From: an uncultured Ectothiorhodospiraceae bacterium
GTDB taxonomy: Bacteria; Pseudomonadota; Gammaproteobacteria; S012-40
NCBI GenBank assembly: GCA_945787715.1
Contig: CALZJE010000067.1
Coordinates: forward strand, 1 to 59,968
Direction: 5' to 3'
Length of the DNA: 59,968 bases
The notes under the pieces were generated by a model. The model saw only the letters and a program-made list of their open reading frames with translations, ran no database searches and had not been told where the DNA came from. Numbering within the stretch: position 1 is the first letter of the stretch; every line of letters begins with the position of its first letter. The position numbers were made by a program, and so were the translations under genes. Below, in pieces: positions 18,299 to 31,632 of the stretch.

Positions 18299-19000
18299 TT
18301 AAAAAATTAATTTCTGTTGCTCAGGGCCAGATTTATCCAAATTTTGATCTTCAACTGCATTCATGCACTCTGGCCCTTCATGCGATGCATTGTTTACATA
18401 TTCAGACACTTGTTGAATTTTAATGGTCTCATTGGCACTTGGTTTCATCAATGAGTCTACCTGGTTTCTGTCTGAGCTATAAAGCCAATCATTTAAACTC
18501 TGATTTTCCAGAATAACTGGCATTCGATTGTGAATACTCTGCATTTTCTGGTTAGCTTCAGTAGTGATAAGACAACATCGCATTTTTCCTTCCATATCAG
18601 TTTGAAAAATACTCGCAATAGCGAAAGTACTGCCTGATGACGGTGAAATGGAGTAGGGTATTTTATTGCCTTCTTTTCGGTTCCATTCGTAAAAGGAATT
18701 TATCGGAACAATCGCTCGTTGGGATGCTATTAAATGACGAAAAGATGACTTTTCCCAAATGGTTTCTGAGCGTGCGTTAATAATTGGCTTGGAAGCATTT
18801 GCATTACTCCTTGCAGGTAGAATTCCCCATTGCATGGTCATGAGTTCATTCTTGTCATTATGTGGAATAATCGTTAACAGCTTTGCACCTGGCGCTATAT
18901 TATATCGAGCAGGCAATGGAGAGGGATATAAAGGAATATCCAAAAGATCTAAAAGTAGTTGAACACCAGGATGATCGCTGACATTGATTCTTCCACACAT
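18299..19000 (-). CDS. SRAP-domain protein (YedK/HMCES family)
   Basis: About 233 residues. The start codon is placed at 19000 so that the protein begins Met-Cys-Gly-Arg: after Met removal Cys2 is the catalytic nucleophile that crosslinks abasic sites in single-stranded DNA. Supporting motifs are ARYNIAPG, MQWGILP, NARSETIWEK, VPINSFYEW and the histidine in IHNRMPVIL. AAAGGTG lies at Shine-Dalgarno distance; a GTG two codons upstream would block the Cys2 chemistry. A degenerate LexA-type box is just upstream. The C-terminal 30 residues are an unremarkable extension. Confidence 0.9.
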   Translation of the reverse strand: MCGRINVSDHPGVQLLLDLLDIPLYPSPLPARYNIAPGAKLLTIIPHNDKNELMTMQWGILPARSNANASKPIINARSETIWEKSSFRHLIASQRAIVPINSFYEWNRKEGNKIPYSISPSSGSTFAIASIFQTDMEGKMRCCLITTEANQKMQSIHNRMPVILENQSLNDWLYSSDRNQVDSLMKPSANETIKIQQVSEYVNNASHEGPECMNAVEDQNLDKSGPEQQKLIF

Positions 19001-19022
19001 TGTCACACCTTTGATTTAATAT

Positions 19023-19038
19023 CTGTCTGCATAAGCAG
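19023..19038. promoter_or_regulatory. Possible LexA (SOS) box
   Basis: CTGTCTGCATAAGCAG matches CTGT-N8-ACAG except for one base, 23 bases upstream of the SRAP gene start. The gene family is SOS-associated, but the spacer is not the usual alternating AT, so the call is tentative. Confidence 0.35.
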
Positions 19039-19219
19039 GATTAGATTCCAAAGCGTATTATATCTTATAAATTATTAGTGATATTATATTCTGTCACTCA
19101 AAATTTGATTTATTTACGGCGTGCTAGACAAAATCTCATTGAATATATTATTTGACTTGCCTCCATCTAATATCAAAATCCTTTTGTATTGTTTCAATAA
19201 ACGCTTAAATTCACGCGGC

Positions 19220-20143
19220 TCAGTCCAGCAGCGCAGTGATATGCGCTGCAACACTACATCCTAATGCCGATAGGGCATAGCCGCCTTCTAACACTGAGAC
19301 GATACGACCATTGGCGTGTTCATCAGCAACTGTTTTGATCTCTTCCGTCACCCAGGCATAGTCTTTTTCCGTGAGCTGAAAATTTGCCAAAGCGTCTTCC
19401 TTATGGCCGTCGAACCCGGCTGAGATTAGCATCAATTGTGGTCTGAATTTCGCCAACGGCTGCAACCAACAGGCTTGCACGGCATGTCGGAATTCAGGTC
19501 CTGTTGTTCCTGCAGGCAGGGGAACATTAATAATGTGATCATTATCTAGGTTTGCACCACTATAAGGGTAGAAAGGGTGCTGAAAGGTCGAACATAATAT
19601 CACGCGGGGCTGATCCTTAAAAATATCCTCGGTACCATTGCCGTGATGGACATCGAAGTCAACGATTGCTACTCGCTCCAATCCCCATGCGTCGAGGGCG
19701 TGTGCGGCACCGACGGCAACGTTGTTGAAAAAACAGAATCCCATGGCTTGGTTATGTTCGGCATGGTGGCCGGGTGGCCGCACACTGCAAAATGCATTAG
19801 AAACTTCGCCCTCCATTACCAGATCTACCGCTTGAACCACCGATCCGGCGGCACGCAGGGCGGCAGTCAGCGTGTACGCGTTCATCGCAGTATCGGGGTC
19901 GATCCACTTCAGTGTCTTATCTTTGGGAGCAAGTTGAAAAATACTTGTAATGTATTGCTCATCGTGAACTCGAGTGAGCTGTGCGCGGGTGGCGAGTGGA
20001 GCTTGGTAATGGCGTAATAGGTCGTTGAGCCCACTGGCAACTAATTCATCCGAGATCGCTGATAAACGTGCCGGACATTCCGGGTGGTTCACACCCCTAT
20101 TGTGTAGCAGACAATCTGGGTGGGATATGAAGGCTGTGTTCAT
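19220..20143 (-). CDS. Histone-deacetylase-family amidohydrolase
   Basis: 307 residues of the class II HDAC / acetoin-utilisation / acetylpolyamine amidohydrolase family. Signature motifs: HPECPARL near the N-terminus, RPPGHHAEHNQAMGFCFFNN (catalytic His pair), VDFDVHHGNGTEDIF (zinc Asp and His), SAGFDGHKEDALANF (second zinc Asp) and VLEGGY. The bacterial substrate cannot be told from sequence; protein lysine or polyamine deacetylation are options. Full family length, intact. It stands alone; bases 19001-19219 contain nothing evident besides the possible SOS box. Confidence 0.9.
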   Translation of the reverse strand: MNTAFISHPDCLLHNRGVNHPECPARLSAISDELVASGLNDLLRHYQAPLATRAQLTRVHDEQYITSIFQLAPKDKTLKWIDPDTAMNAYTLTAALRAAGSVVQAVDLVMEGEVSNAFCSVRPPGHHAEHNQAMGFCFFNNVAVGAAHALDAWGLERVAIVDFDVHHGNGTEDIFKDQPRVILCSTFQHPFYPYSGANLDNDHIINVPLPAGTTGPEFRHAVQACWLQPLAKFRPQLMLISAGFDGHKEDALANFQLTEKDYAWVTEEIKTVADEHANGRIVSVLEGGYALSALGCSVAAHITALLD

Positions 20144-20542
20144 ATGAATTACCTGTTCAGTAGTTTACGATGAACGATATAAATCATCATAACAGGGTAC
20201 TTGTTATAGTAGCATCTATGACGTAAAAATTGTCATCTATGCATGGAGATTGTTTCGGTTATTTATTATGGCGATCACATGCTAGCCGGTTACTGATAAG
20301 AGGAGGTGTGGTATAGAAAGTCATCACCGCTTAAAAAGAATTCGATAAATTGTCTCGGTGGTTTCACATTAGTGGTTTTTATTATTACACTTACAATAAT
20401 AGTACTCTTTGTTGATACGGAATTCTTCGAAACAATACTATACAAACCAAAGATTTGTTAATCCACTAGAGCATGAATTTGATCAATAGTCACACTAATA
20501 AGATTGCTAGCTACAGAGTAAATAACATCTTGGGAGAGTCTT
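20144..20542. other. Intergenic, no supportable feature
   Basis: A 399-base interval between divergent genes. It must contain both promoters. The only clear element is the GGGAGAG Shine-Dalgarno just before the start at 20543. No convincing hairpin, ORF or repeat was seen. Confidence 0.6.
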
Positions 20543-21457
20543 ATGGAAAGCTATTGCAATATTTTATTTGCCACCGATTTTTCTGAGCACAGTGAGAGGG
20601 CCGCACTTCGTGCTGCCGATGTGGCTCGGCGACTTAATGCGCAACTTACTGTACTCCATGTTATCGATTATTGCCCAGAGAACATACCACCCGATATCAT
20701 TTCTGCCGAGGATCTCAATCCAGGTGAAATTCTGGTGCATCGTGCGAACTTATCACTTGCTTCTCTTGCCGATCAGTGTGGTCTGAATGATGCTGCGCGA
20801 AAAGTGATTTTGACGGATCACGCCGCCAGAAAAGAGATTATTAAATACGCCGAGCAACATAACATAGATCTCATCGTTATAGCTACTCATGGTCATCACG
20901 GTTTGACACCGTTACTAGGTAGTACTGCAGATCGTGTTGTCCGTGGGGCGCCGTGTGATGTGTTAGCAGTTCGCGCTGGAGAAAAGACGAAAGGCCTTGG
21001 TGAATACTCGCGCATCCTGGGTGCTACCGATTTCTTGGATCCCAGTTATTCAGCAGCAAGGCGGGTAACCTCGTTGGTGAAATCCTATAATGCAGAGCTC
21101 ATGCTACTGCACGTGGTTGAATGTTCGCCCGAGTTAATACTCCATGAATGGATTGGATCAGAAGGTGAAGATTACATCACTGATCTTCGCATTCGGATCG
21201 CAGGAGATTCCCTGCGAAAACTCGCTGATGCTATCGAGTATCCCGACGCTGACCAACACACCATCACCAGTACGGATACCGCCGCGCAGGTAATCATTGA
21301 TTTTGCTGCAACACAAATGGTCGACCTGATCGCTGTGGGGGCTTATGGGCACTACGGTATCGATTTTCTACTCGGATCTACTGCGGAACGTGTTCTTCAT
21401 AGGGCCGGGTGTGATGTATTAGTTGCTCGTCTTCCGTTGTCATTCAAACGTGGTTAA
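20543..21457 (+). CDS. Tandem-domain universal stress protein
   Basis: 304 residues with two UspA domains (about 1-150 and 155-304). Both retain the nucleotide-binding signature G-x2-G-x9-GS: ATHGHHGLTPLLGSTADRVV in domain 1 and GAYGHYGIDFLLGSTAERVL in domain 2. This suggests an ATP-binding, UspE-like two-domain protein, cytoplasmic. Start supported by GGGAGAG upstream. It converges with the cytochrome operon. Confidence 0.92.
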   Translation: MESYCNILFATDFSEHSERAALRAADVARRLNAQLTVLHVIDYCPENIPPDIISAEDLNPGEILVHRANLSLASLADQCGLNDAARKVILTDHAARKEIIKYAEQHNIDLIVIATHGHHGLTPLLGSTADRVVRGAPCDVLAVRAGEKTKGLGEYSRILGATDFLDPSYSAARRVTSLVKSYNAELMLLHVVECSPELILHEWIGSEGEDYITDLRIRIAGDSLRKLADAIEYPDADQHTITSTDTAAQVIIDFAATQMVDLIAVGAYGHYGIDFLLGSTAERVLHRAGCDVLVARLPLSFKRG

Positions 21458-21494
21458 TCTAGGAGGCTGCCCGAGAATAGAAGTCGTAGTTAGA

Positions 21495-22049
21495 TCAGGA
21501 ATACGTATATGTAATATAGATATGATAGATCATTAATGCCAAGCAAAGTGTCGCCAGGGATATATGTAGAGTGATCCAGCTATTTATGTACCATTTCTTA
21601 CGGATTTTGAATACGTGATAATTACACAGCCCAACAAAAATTAAACCAATAAAACTATAAATTAGTATTGATTGATAAGCGTAGCCTACATTAGGCGCAT
21701 GTAAAAATATTAATCCAGGTGCGATTGCGCCTAACCACTGATGGGTTCGCAAAACATTCTTAATTTTTACGCCTTGTTTAGAATTTCGCAGATGGGTTAA
21801 TCGCCATTGATAAAAAATCAGAATCAAAATAGTGAATCCAGATATTTGTTTAAAAAGATCGTTGCTCTGTAAAGCTTTAAGTTCAGGGATGGTAATTGGA
21901 TAAGTAAGCTGGGCAATGAGTAACATCGTTAATACAATTCCAACACAGAAGATGATCTTATTCGTTGGCTTGTCTTGTCTTTTTTTAGTGATCTCATCTG
22001 TTGAGATTGCACTATTATAGACTGAATTTGGATCAATATTAGTATACAT
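21495..22049 (-). CDS. Four-helix membrane protein of a cytochrome operon, possible b-type haem protein
   Basis: 184 residues, not assigned to a named family with confidence. Four predicted membrane helices (about 32-52, 69-84, 107-130 and 158-180). Histidines lie within or next to helices: THQWLG and LIFLHAP around helix 3, LHISLA and MIYHIY in the last one. Such pairs could bind b-type haem as in cytochrome b561 or ferric-reductase-like proteins. It follows the DUF3365 gene by 20 bases, and the two genes upstream encode c-type cytochromes, so an inner-membrane electron-transfer partner is a reasonable inference. Confidence 0.6.
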   Translation of the reverse strand: MYTNIDPNSVYNSAISTDEITKKRQDKPTNKIIFCVGIVLTMLLIAQLTYPITIPELKALQSNDLFKQISGFTILILIFYQWRLTHLRNSKQGVKIKNVLRTHQWLGAIAPGLIFLHAPNVGYAYQSILIYSFIGLIFVGLCNYHVFKIRKKWYINSWITLHISLATLCLALMIYHIYITYTYS

Positions 22050-22069
22050 AGCTGCTTCTTATCTTTCGT

Positions 22070-22897
22070 TTAGGTTGATACTTTTGTGGTTAGTAACAAC
22101 GTTTTTAATGATGAACTGGATGATTTACTGGTGAGTTCATCCATAAATGCTTCAACGCTGGGCACATAACGTCCATTTTTCGGCCAGATATCTCCTATCT
22201 TGGGCGGATTATCCATCAAGGAAACCTCTTTAAGAAACGCTTGATAGGAAAATTCAAAACCAGCTCGTAAAGCTTGCATCATATCCAGTAATTCTTTGTA
22301 ACCAACTTTATCCTTGGGATAAGTCCAGGTTGCAGCGCCCATAACATCATTCAACTTCCAATCTGTTTTAGGTGATTCATCATGATCGTTGTGACATGTA
22401 ATACAAGGTTTTGCGCTTGCAATATCAGGTGCCATGTATGCAAAACGTTCTGCATCAGGGGAGTAGAAGAAAACGGGTTTTCGTGTCTCTCGAACTTGCT
22501 GGAAATTCTTGCGTTGTTCTCCTTCAAAGTTATTGGCTTTGTTAATGGCATAATCCGAACCAAGAAAAAGCCCTAGTTGAACGGGGCTTTGCTCTAGTGA
22601 AGTTGCCGTTAATTTCATGAATTGAGCAGGAAGAGGGCCAGCAATTATGTCATCATCTTCCCAATTTTCATCAAATTTTATTTGCTGCTTCTTACCCGCA
22701 CCTACGATTGCTTTAGTGTAAAGATTTCTGGCGACATCATTTTCTTCTTCCAATATTTGAAGCGCTACCTGAATAGGTAAGGTAAATGTTTCGAGCTCGT
22801 TCTCTTTTAGCGGTACCGGCGCAGTAACAAACAAGTAGATCGCTAATACCATTAAAACAAAGATGCTGAGCACAAATGATTTACTGATTTGTATCAT
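22070..22897 (-). CDS. DUF3365 (Tll0287-like) monohaem protein
   Basis: About 275 residues. An N-terminal membrane anchor (FVLSIFVLMVLAIYLFVTA) is followed by a periplasmic DUF3365-type domain with one c-type haem site, CITCH, near residue 165, and the family context FFYSPDAERFAYMAPDIASA just before it. The start at 22897 is preferred over 22966 because AAGGAG sits at the right distance and the anchor begins immediately. It overlaps the multihaem gene by 17 bases. DUF3365 domains act as redox or haem-sensing modules in signalling proteins; here the domain stands alone in an electron-transfer operon. Confidence 0.8.
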   Translation of the reverse strand: MIQISKSFVLSIFVLMVLAIYLFVTAPVPLKENELETFTLPIQVALQILEEENDVARNLYTKAIVGAGKKQQIKFDENWEDDDIIAGPLPAQFMKLTATSLEQSPVQLGLFLGSDYAINKANNFEGEQRKNFQQVRETRKPVFFYSPDAERFAYMAPDIASAKPCITCHNDHDESPKTDWKLNDVMGAATWTYPKDKVGYKELLDMMQALRAGFEFSYQAFLKEVSLMDNPPKIGDIWPKNGRYVPSVEAFMDELTSKSSSSSLKTLLLTTKVST

Positions 22898-23576
22898 TTC
22901 GTGTCTCCTTTGCCTTAAAATGTTTTTCTTTGGAGTAGGGTGAGTTCTCGCCGTCAAAATAAGCAACGATTCTTTTTTTATCGTGCATTTGTAGTATTTT
23001 AGTTTTAAGTTTCATTTTGTGATTACCATGGAAATCGTGACACCCCAAGCAAGTATCCCAACGTTTATGCTTAATAAGCGTTTTATGACTAACATCCACG
23101 CTGTCTTTTTTTAATGTGAGTTTCTCATGACAAACGACACAATTTGTTAGATCCATTGTAACACGTTTACCCGAGTGCTCTTTGTGGCAACTGTTGCAAT
23201 ATTGTGGTTGTATTTTTTGACGGGCTTTTTTAAATCTTGGCTCAAAAAATCTGAAAACAGGGTGATTATCTTTAGGTCGACGGTGACAAGCTAGGCAATC
23301 ACTATTGCTGACAGGTTGTCTTTTTAAATATACACTTTTATCCCTATTTGCCAATAAATATTGCACATTAGCTTGAAGTTGCTGACGTATAGTTCCTTGC
23401 GCTGCACGATGACACTCCTCACAATCCAGCTTTTCGTGGCCCGAGTTCATAGGGCCAGCAGATATCATCCAGCTATTTTGAGGGACCAATAAAATTGTCA
23501 GTACAGCGACACTCAATGTAATGCCGACTAAAAATCCAATGGTCCTACGTCTATTTGTCTGTTTTCGTTTCTGCAT
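22881..23576 (-). CDS. Membrane-anchored pentahaem c-type cytochrome
   Basis: 231 residues. One N-terminal membrane helix (about 12-30) anchors a periplasmic part with five CxxCH motifs: CEECH at 52, CLACH at 94, CNSCH at 127, CVVCH at 146 and CLGCH at 176. Extra histidines (HNHPVF-like and HKTLIKHKRW stretches) could serve as sixth ligands. The spacing recalls cytochrome c3/NrfH-like carriers. First gene of a three-gene leftward operon with the DUF3365 protein and a possible b-type membrane protein. Terminal acceptor unknown. Confidence 0.85.
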   Translation of the reverse strand: MQKRKQTNRRRTIGFLVGITLSVAVLTILLVPQNSWMISAGPMNSGHEKLDCEECHRAAQGTIRQQLQANVQYLLANRDKSVYLKRQPVSNSDCLACHRRPKDNHPVFRFFEPRFKKARQKIQPQYCNSCHKEHSGKRVTMDLTNCVVCHEKLTLKKDSVDVSHKTLIKHKRWDTCLGCHDFHGNHKMKLKTKILQMHDKKRIVAYFDGENSPYSKEKHFKAKETRNDTNQ

Positions 23577-23624
23577 AATTAATGAGTCAATCTCATATAT
23601 ATGAATGATTTGCTCTCAACGCGC

Positions 23625-23640
23625 ATAATTCATGAATTAT
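23625..23640. promoter_or_regulatory. Perfect 16-bp palindrome upstream of the cytochrome operon
   Basis: ATAATTCATGAATTAT is fully self-complementary and lies 49 bases before the pentahaem cytochrome start, a typical regulator position. It does not match FNR or Fur well. The remainder of the 23577-23912 interval shows nothing else. Confidence 0.4.
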
Positions 23641-23912
23641 CCGGGCAAAGCTATATAATAAAAGCATAGTACCGTTTATCCGAATACGGGTGTGTTGTAG
23701 ATTACAAAATCAAAGATTAATTTTAAACCTAGAAATAAGATCATAAAAGCTATTTAACTATCTTACTTTGTTGAGGAAAAATTGAATAGTTAAGGTGTTT
23801 TCTTAGCTATCATACTGCAAACAATAAACTCGTAATAGCAATAACAGAAGAATAATTGAGTTTGGTGGGATAAACTCCTATTTTTCTTACACAATTTAAA
23901 ATAATTTTTTTT

Positions 23913-24512
23913 ATGGCTAAACCTTACGCAGAATCATGTGATCAAAATAGAGAACCCATTTTCCACATCATTAAGCCTTATTTGACTTCGCGAAAGAGTG
24001 TACTGGAAATAGGGAGCGGAACCGGCCAACATGCCATTTACTTTGCTGACAAATTACCCCATATAACCTGGCATACCAGTGACAGAGAGGAATATCATGG
24101 GGGCATAGTTCAGTGGCTTGATGATTCGTGTTTAGCTAATGTCAGGAAACCAATGTTATTGGATGTATCTGGTTCACCCTGGCCAAAGATAAATGTTGAT
24201 GCAGTTTTCTCAGCAAATACAACTCATATAATGCGTTGGCAAGATGTGCAAGCACTTTTTGCTGGTGTAGGAAAGGTACTTATTGAAAATGGTATTTTCA
24301 TGTTATATGGGCCGTTTAATTTTAATGGCCGATTTACTAGTGAAAGTAACATGCAGTTTGATCAACGTTTAAAATCAAGAGATCCTTTTAGTGGAATTCG
24401 AAATTTTGAAGATTTGGATAAGTTGGCCGAACTGGCTGGCATGCAGTTTGTCAATAATTATGAGATGCCTTACAACAACAGAATTCTTGTGTGGCAAAAG
24501 AAAGCAAGTTAA
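23913..24512 (+). CDS. DUF938 family SAM-dependent methyltransferase
   Basis: 199 residues. Opens with PYAESCDQNREPI, typical of DUF938, then the Rossmann SAM motif VLEIGSGTGQHAIYF (about 30-44) and DVSGSPWP, VDAVFSANTTHIMRW and LYGPFNFNGRFTSESN. Probably a small-molecule methyltransferase; substrate not known for the family. No clear Shine-Dalgarno precedes the ATG, which follows a T-rich tract. Confidence 0.88.
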   Translation: MAKPYAESCDQNREPIFHIIKPYLTSRKSVLEIGSGTGQHAIYFADKLPHITWHTSDREEYHGGIVQWLDDSCLANVRKPMLLDVSGSPWPKINVDAVFSANTTHIMRWQDVQALFAGVGKVLIENGIFMLYGPFNFNGRFTSESNMQFDQRLKSRDPFSGIRNFEDLDKLAELAGMQFVNNYEMPYNNRILVWQKKAS

Positions 24513-24543
24513 ATAGTTTTTAAGCGATGCCCAGATAAAGATA

Positions 24544-24572
24544 TTGACATCAACTAGTGTTTACCTTTTAAA
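24544..24572 (+). promoter_or_regulatory. Sigma70-type promoter with almost no leader
   Basis: TTGACA (24544-24549), a 17-base spacer, then TTTAAA (24567-24572). Transcription would begin around 24579-24580, next to the ATG at 24581, implying a leaderless or nearly leaderless message. No Shine-Dalgarno precedes that ATG. Confidence 0.4.
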
Positions 24573-24580
24573 TATGCCCT

Positions 24581-25015
24581 ATGCAAAAACTTCGAAACTT
24601 TTTGAAATGTACACGCGCCTGGTGGATTGCCATGTTGGTACCAGCACTAGTATTTGTGTTGTGCAACCAATTGCATATTCACTTGCATGACGGTCATTCA
24701 CATAGCGACAAAGGCTATCAACAACATAGCCATAAAAACGAACTTCATAACGCGCATTATGGAAATATCCATGAAGATGGAAATGGTTTCAATCAACATC
24801 ACATTGGTATGGAAACAACGGTTGTTGATATCTCTCCTGATGGATTGATAAAATACTTATCTTCAGTATTGCTAGACTTTGCTCTAGTGAGCACTTTTAT
24901 TCTGTTTTTCTCCCCACTTACAAAAACACGACGTTTAAGACGTATTGACAGCAGTACGCCATTAATTCCTTGGCGTAGAGGTTTGTCTCCCTTACTACGC
25001 GCACCTCCCCTTTAA
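24581..25015 (+). CDS. His-rich CzcI-like metal-efflux accessory protein
   Basis: 144 residues. One N-terminal hydrophobic segment (WWIAMLVPALVFVLCNQ), then a His-rich stretch (HIHLHDGHSHSDKGY and further His-containing repeats to about residue 75), a second membrane segment (LDFALVSTFILFF) and a basic, proline-rich tail. The arrangement matches small proteins that precede czcCBA operons and may bind or sense Zn/Co/Cd. It is separated from czcC by the palindromic element at 25160-25281. No enzymatic motif. Confidence 0.65.
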   Translation: MQKLRNFLKCTRAWWIAMLVPALVFVLCNQLHIHLHDGHSHSDKGYQQHSHKNELHNAHYGNIHEDGNGFNQHHIGMETTVVDISPDGLIKYLSSVLLDFALVSTFILFFSPLTKTRRLRRIDSSTPLIPWRRGLSPLLRAPPL

Positions 25016-25159
25016 TACAAACTTCCTAGATACACTGTAGCCTAAAGTGCTTGCCGAATTGGCTTAAGTACGTCCACGCATCATTTTCATATTTATTTGT
25101 TTTGAAATTGAATTAAAGGGCTAAGTAACCATTTTAACCACCTTATATACTAACGAGTT

Positions 25160-25281
25160 GGAAATAAAGGATACCTGCTGAACTATACTGTTGGCAGCAT
25201 GGATGCTGCCGTCAAGCTTATAAGGACATATTTACAGCGTGTATAACAGCGTGTATAATTCAGCAGGTATCCTTTATTTCC
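25160..25281. mobile_element. MITE-like palindromic element, 122 bp
   Basis: Perfect 23-bp terminal inverted repeats: GGAAATAAAGGATACCTGCT at the left end and its complement at the right, both extending three bases further. Inside are a smaller hairpin GGCAGCATGGATGCTGCC (25193-25210) and a 12-bp tandem repeat ACAGCGTGTATA twice (25234-25257). The element sits between the czcI-like gene and czcC. It encodes nothing. The inner sequence resembles repeated intergenic palindromes of other gammaproteobacteria (recollection, not checked). Confidence 0.75.
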
Positions 25282-25357
25282 GATTTATTAATAACTGTTG
25301 TTTCAACGGTTATCGGTTGGTTTGAAGATTTAGAAAGACTTGTCAAAAGGAACAACA

Positions 25358-26613
25358 ATGCGACATTGGATTATTTTGACGTTGTTATGTATCGTCACAT
25401 CTACCCTGCATGCTATAGAATCACCTAAAGCAGCACCCATTACACTCCAACAAGTGATTGTCAACGTGTTGGAACGTAATCCTCAACTCAACATTAACGA
25501 TTATGAGGCACGTGCTGCTGCATCGAGAATTAAACAGGCAATTCAAACGATGCCATTAAGTGTGAAACTGGAATTAGATAACCTCGTAGGTACTGGAAAA
25601 TATAGAGGTATTGACAGGCTCGAAACCACATTAAGTTTAGCAAAGGTTCTGGAATTAGGAAATAAAGTCTCAGCGCGCAGTGATCTTTCTCAGCAACAAG
25701 CAAAACTCATACAAAATGAACAGGATAGTAAACGTCTTGATTTATTAGCTAAAGCTGCCGAGCAATTTATACATGTTGTTATCGATCAACATCGTTTGCG
25801 GATTGCGCATGAACAGATAAAATTATTAAAACATACTCACGAGATTGTAAAGCAAAGAGTAAGGGCAGGACGAAGCCATGTTGCTGAACAACGTCGCGTA
25901 GCCATAGCAATGGCGCGAACAGAAATTGAACTGGAACATGCCGAACATGAGCTGGCTACTTCGCGTCTTAAATTAGCGGCAAGTTGGGGTGAAACGCAAC
26001 AAAAATTCGGTAGCGCCGAAGCTAATTTATTTGAATTACAACCGGTGCCTTCTTTTAAGCAACTTGTAATTCTGTTGACAAATAATCCTGATTTAATCCG
26101 CTTTGCTAGTGAAGAGCGTGTGGCACAGGCCAGATTACGACTTGCAGAAAGTCGTCGCACTTCAAATGTGGATTTATCCGGAGGAATACGCTACTTCAAC
26201 GAACCAAGTGACGCAGCTTTGATGTTTTCTGCTAGCATTCCCTTAGGATCGCGATCGCGGACCAAACACGATGTCGAGGAGAAAGAATACCTCTCTCAGC
26301 GAGAACCCTATCGATATGAGCAACAAAGATTGGCTCTTTATAGTAGTCTTTATGAAATTTATCAGGAATTATTACACGCCAAAACCGCGTTTGAAGCACT
26401 AAACCAACGAATTATTCCTCAAGCAAAACAGGTAGCAATTGATTACGAGCAAGGATATAAAAGTGGCCGCTTTTCCTTATTGGAACTTAACCAAGCACAA
26501 CAAACATTACTCGATGTTCGCCTTGAAGAAATTATCGCCGCAGGCAATTTTCATCGCTTCCGAATTGAAATTGAACGATTAACGGCCACAGAACTACGCT
26601 CAGAGGTCTCACA

Positions 26614-26617
<4 letters not shown>
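25358..26617 (+). CDS. czcC: Outer-membrane factor of a heavy-metal RND efflux pump
   Basis: 419 residues of the TolC/OMF family: signal peptide ending STLHA, then two tandem OEP repeats rich in alpha-helix, including LNINDYEARAAASRIKQA, LAKAAEQFIHVVIDQHRL and YEQGYKSGRFSLLELNQAQQ. It forms the outer-membrane channel of the pump. The ATG at 25358 is chosen over an upstream TTG because AAAGGA lies nine bases before it. Coupled to czcB by an ATGA overlap. Confidence 0.9.
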
Positions 26618-31055
<4,438 letters not shown>

Positions 31056-31077
31056 ATTTTTAAACGGAGAATAAACA

Positions 31078-31533
31078 ATGTTGAAAAACTTTCTAAATAA
31101 TCATCTCGCTACCGCACTTTTTGCCCTAACGCTCATAATAGCAACAACAAGTTGTACAACGAGCAATTTGGTCAAACAGAATGAAAACATCACCATTGAA
31201 CGAGTCGACTCAAAGGCTGCCGCGATTAACCATGCTTACATAACTCGCACCAAAGACGGACTTTCACTACATGGAGAATTAAAACGAGATTTGGCAGGAC
31301 GTGGGCCTATTCCTGGCCACTTACATATCACACTTATTGATCCTCAAGGTAAAGTGTTAAAAGAAACTGATATTGGTTATATGCGCCGTAATGTAAAATC
31401 ATCAATCGCAACTTATCATACAAAATTGCCGATTGATTTATTGCCCGGTAGCAAGGTACGAATCACACATTTCGGTACAGAAGATCACGAAACCTTTCCA
31501 GACGAAACAATTTGGAGAGATGCTGAACATTAA
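31078..31533 (+). CDS. Small lipoprotein at the end of the czc operon
   Basis: 151 residues. Signal peptide with lipobox TTSC (about Cys26), then a mostly beta domain including HAYITRTKDGLSLHGELKRD, GHLHITLIDPQGK and a C-terminal VRITHFGTEDHE. Not assigned to a named family. It follows czcA by 22 bases and precedes the terminator, so it is part of the operon; a periplasmic or outer-membrane accessory with several His residues is a plausible but unproven role. Confidence 0.7.
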   Translation: MLKNFLNNHLATALFALTLIIATTSCTTSNLVKQNENITIERVDSKAAAINHAYITRTKDGLSLHGELKRDLAGRGPIPGHLHITLIDPQGKVLKETDIGYMRRNVKSSIATYHTKLPIDLLPGSKVRITHFGTEDHETFPDETIWRDAEH

Positions 31534-31574
31534 CTTTTTGATCAACCGCAAGAATCAGAAAAATGAGTTAAATA

Positions 31575-31610
31575 AAAAAACGCCGGATGATTACTCAACC
31601 GGCGTTTTTT
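31575..31610. terminator. Bidirectional intrinsic terminator
   Basis: AAAAAACGCCGG and CCGGCGTTTTTT flank a 12-base loop. With A-run and T-run on both sides it can end both the czc operon (rightward) and the methyltransferase gene (leftward). Confidence 0.92.
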
Positions 31611-31632
31611 AAATTTTTAAAAAATGGGGCTC

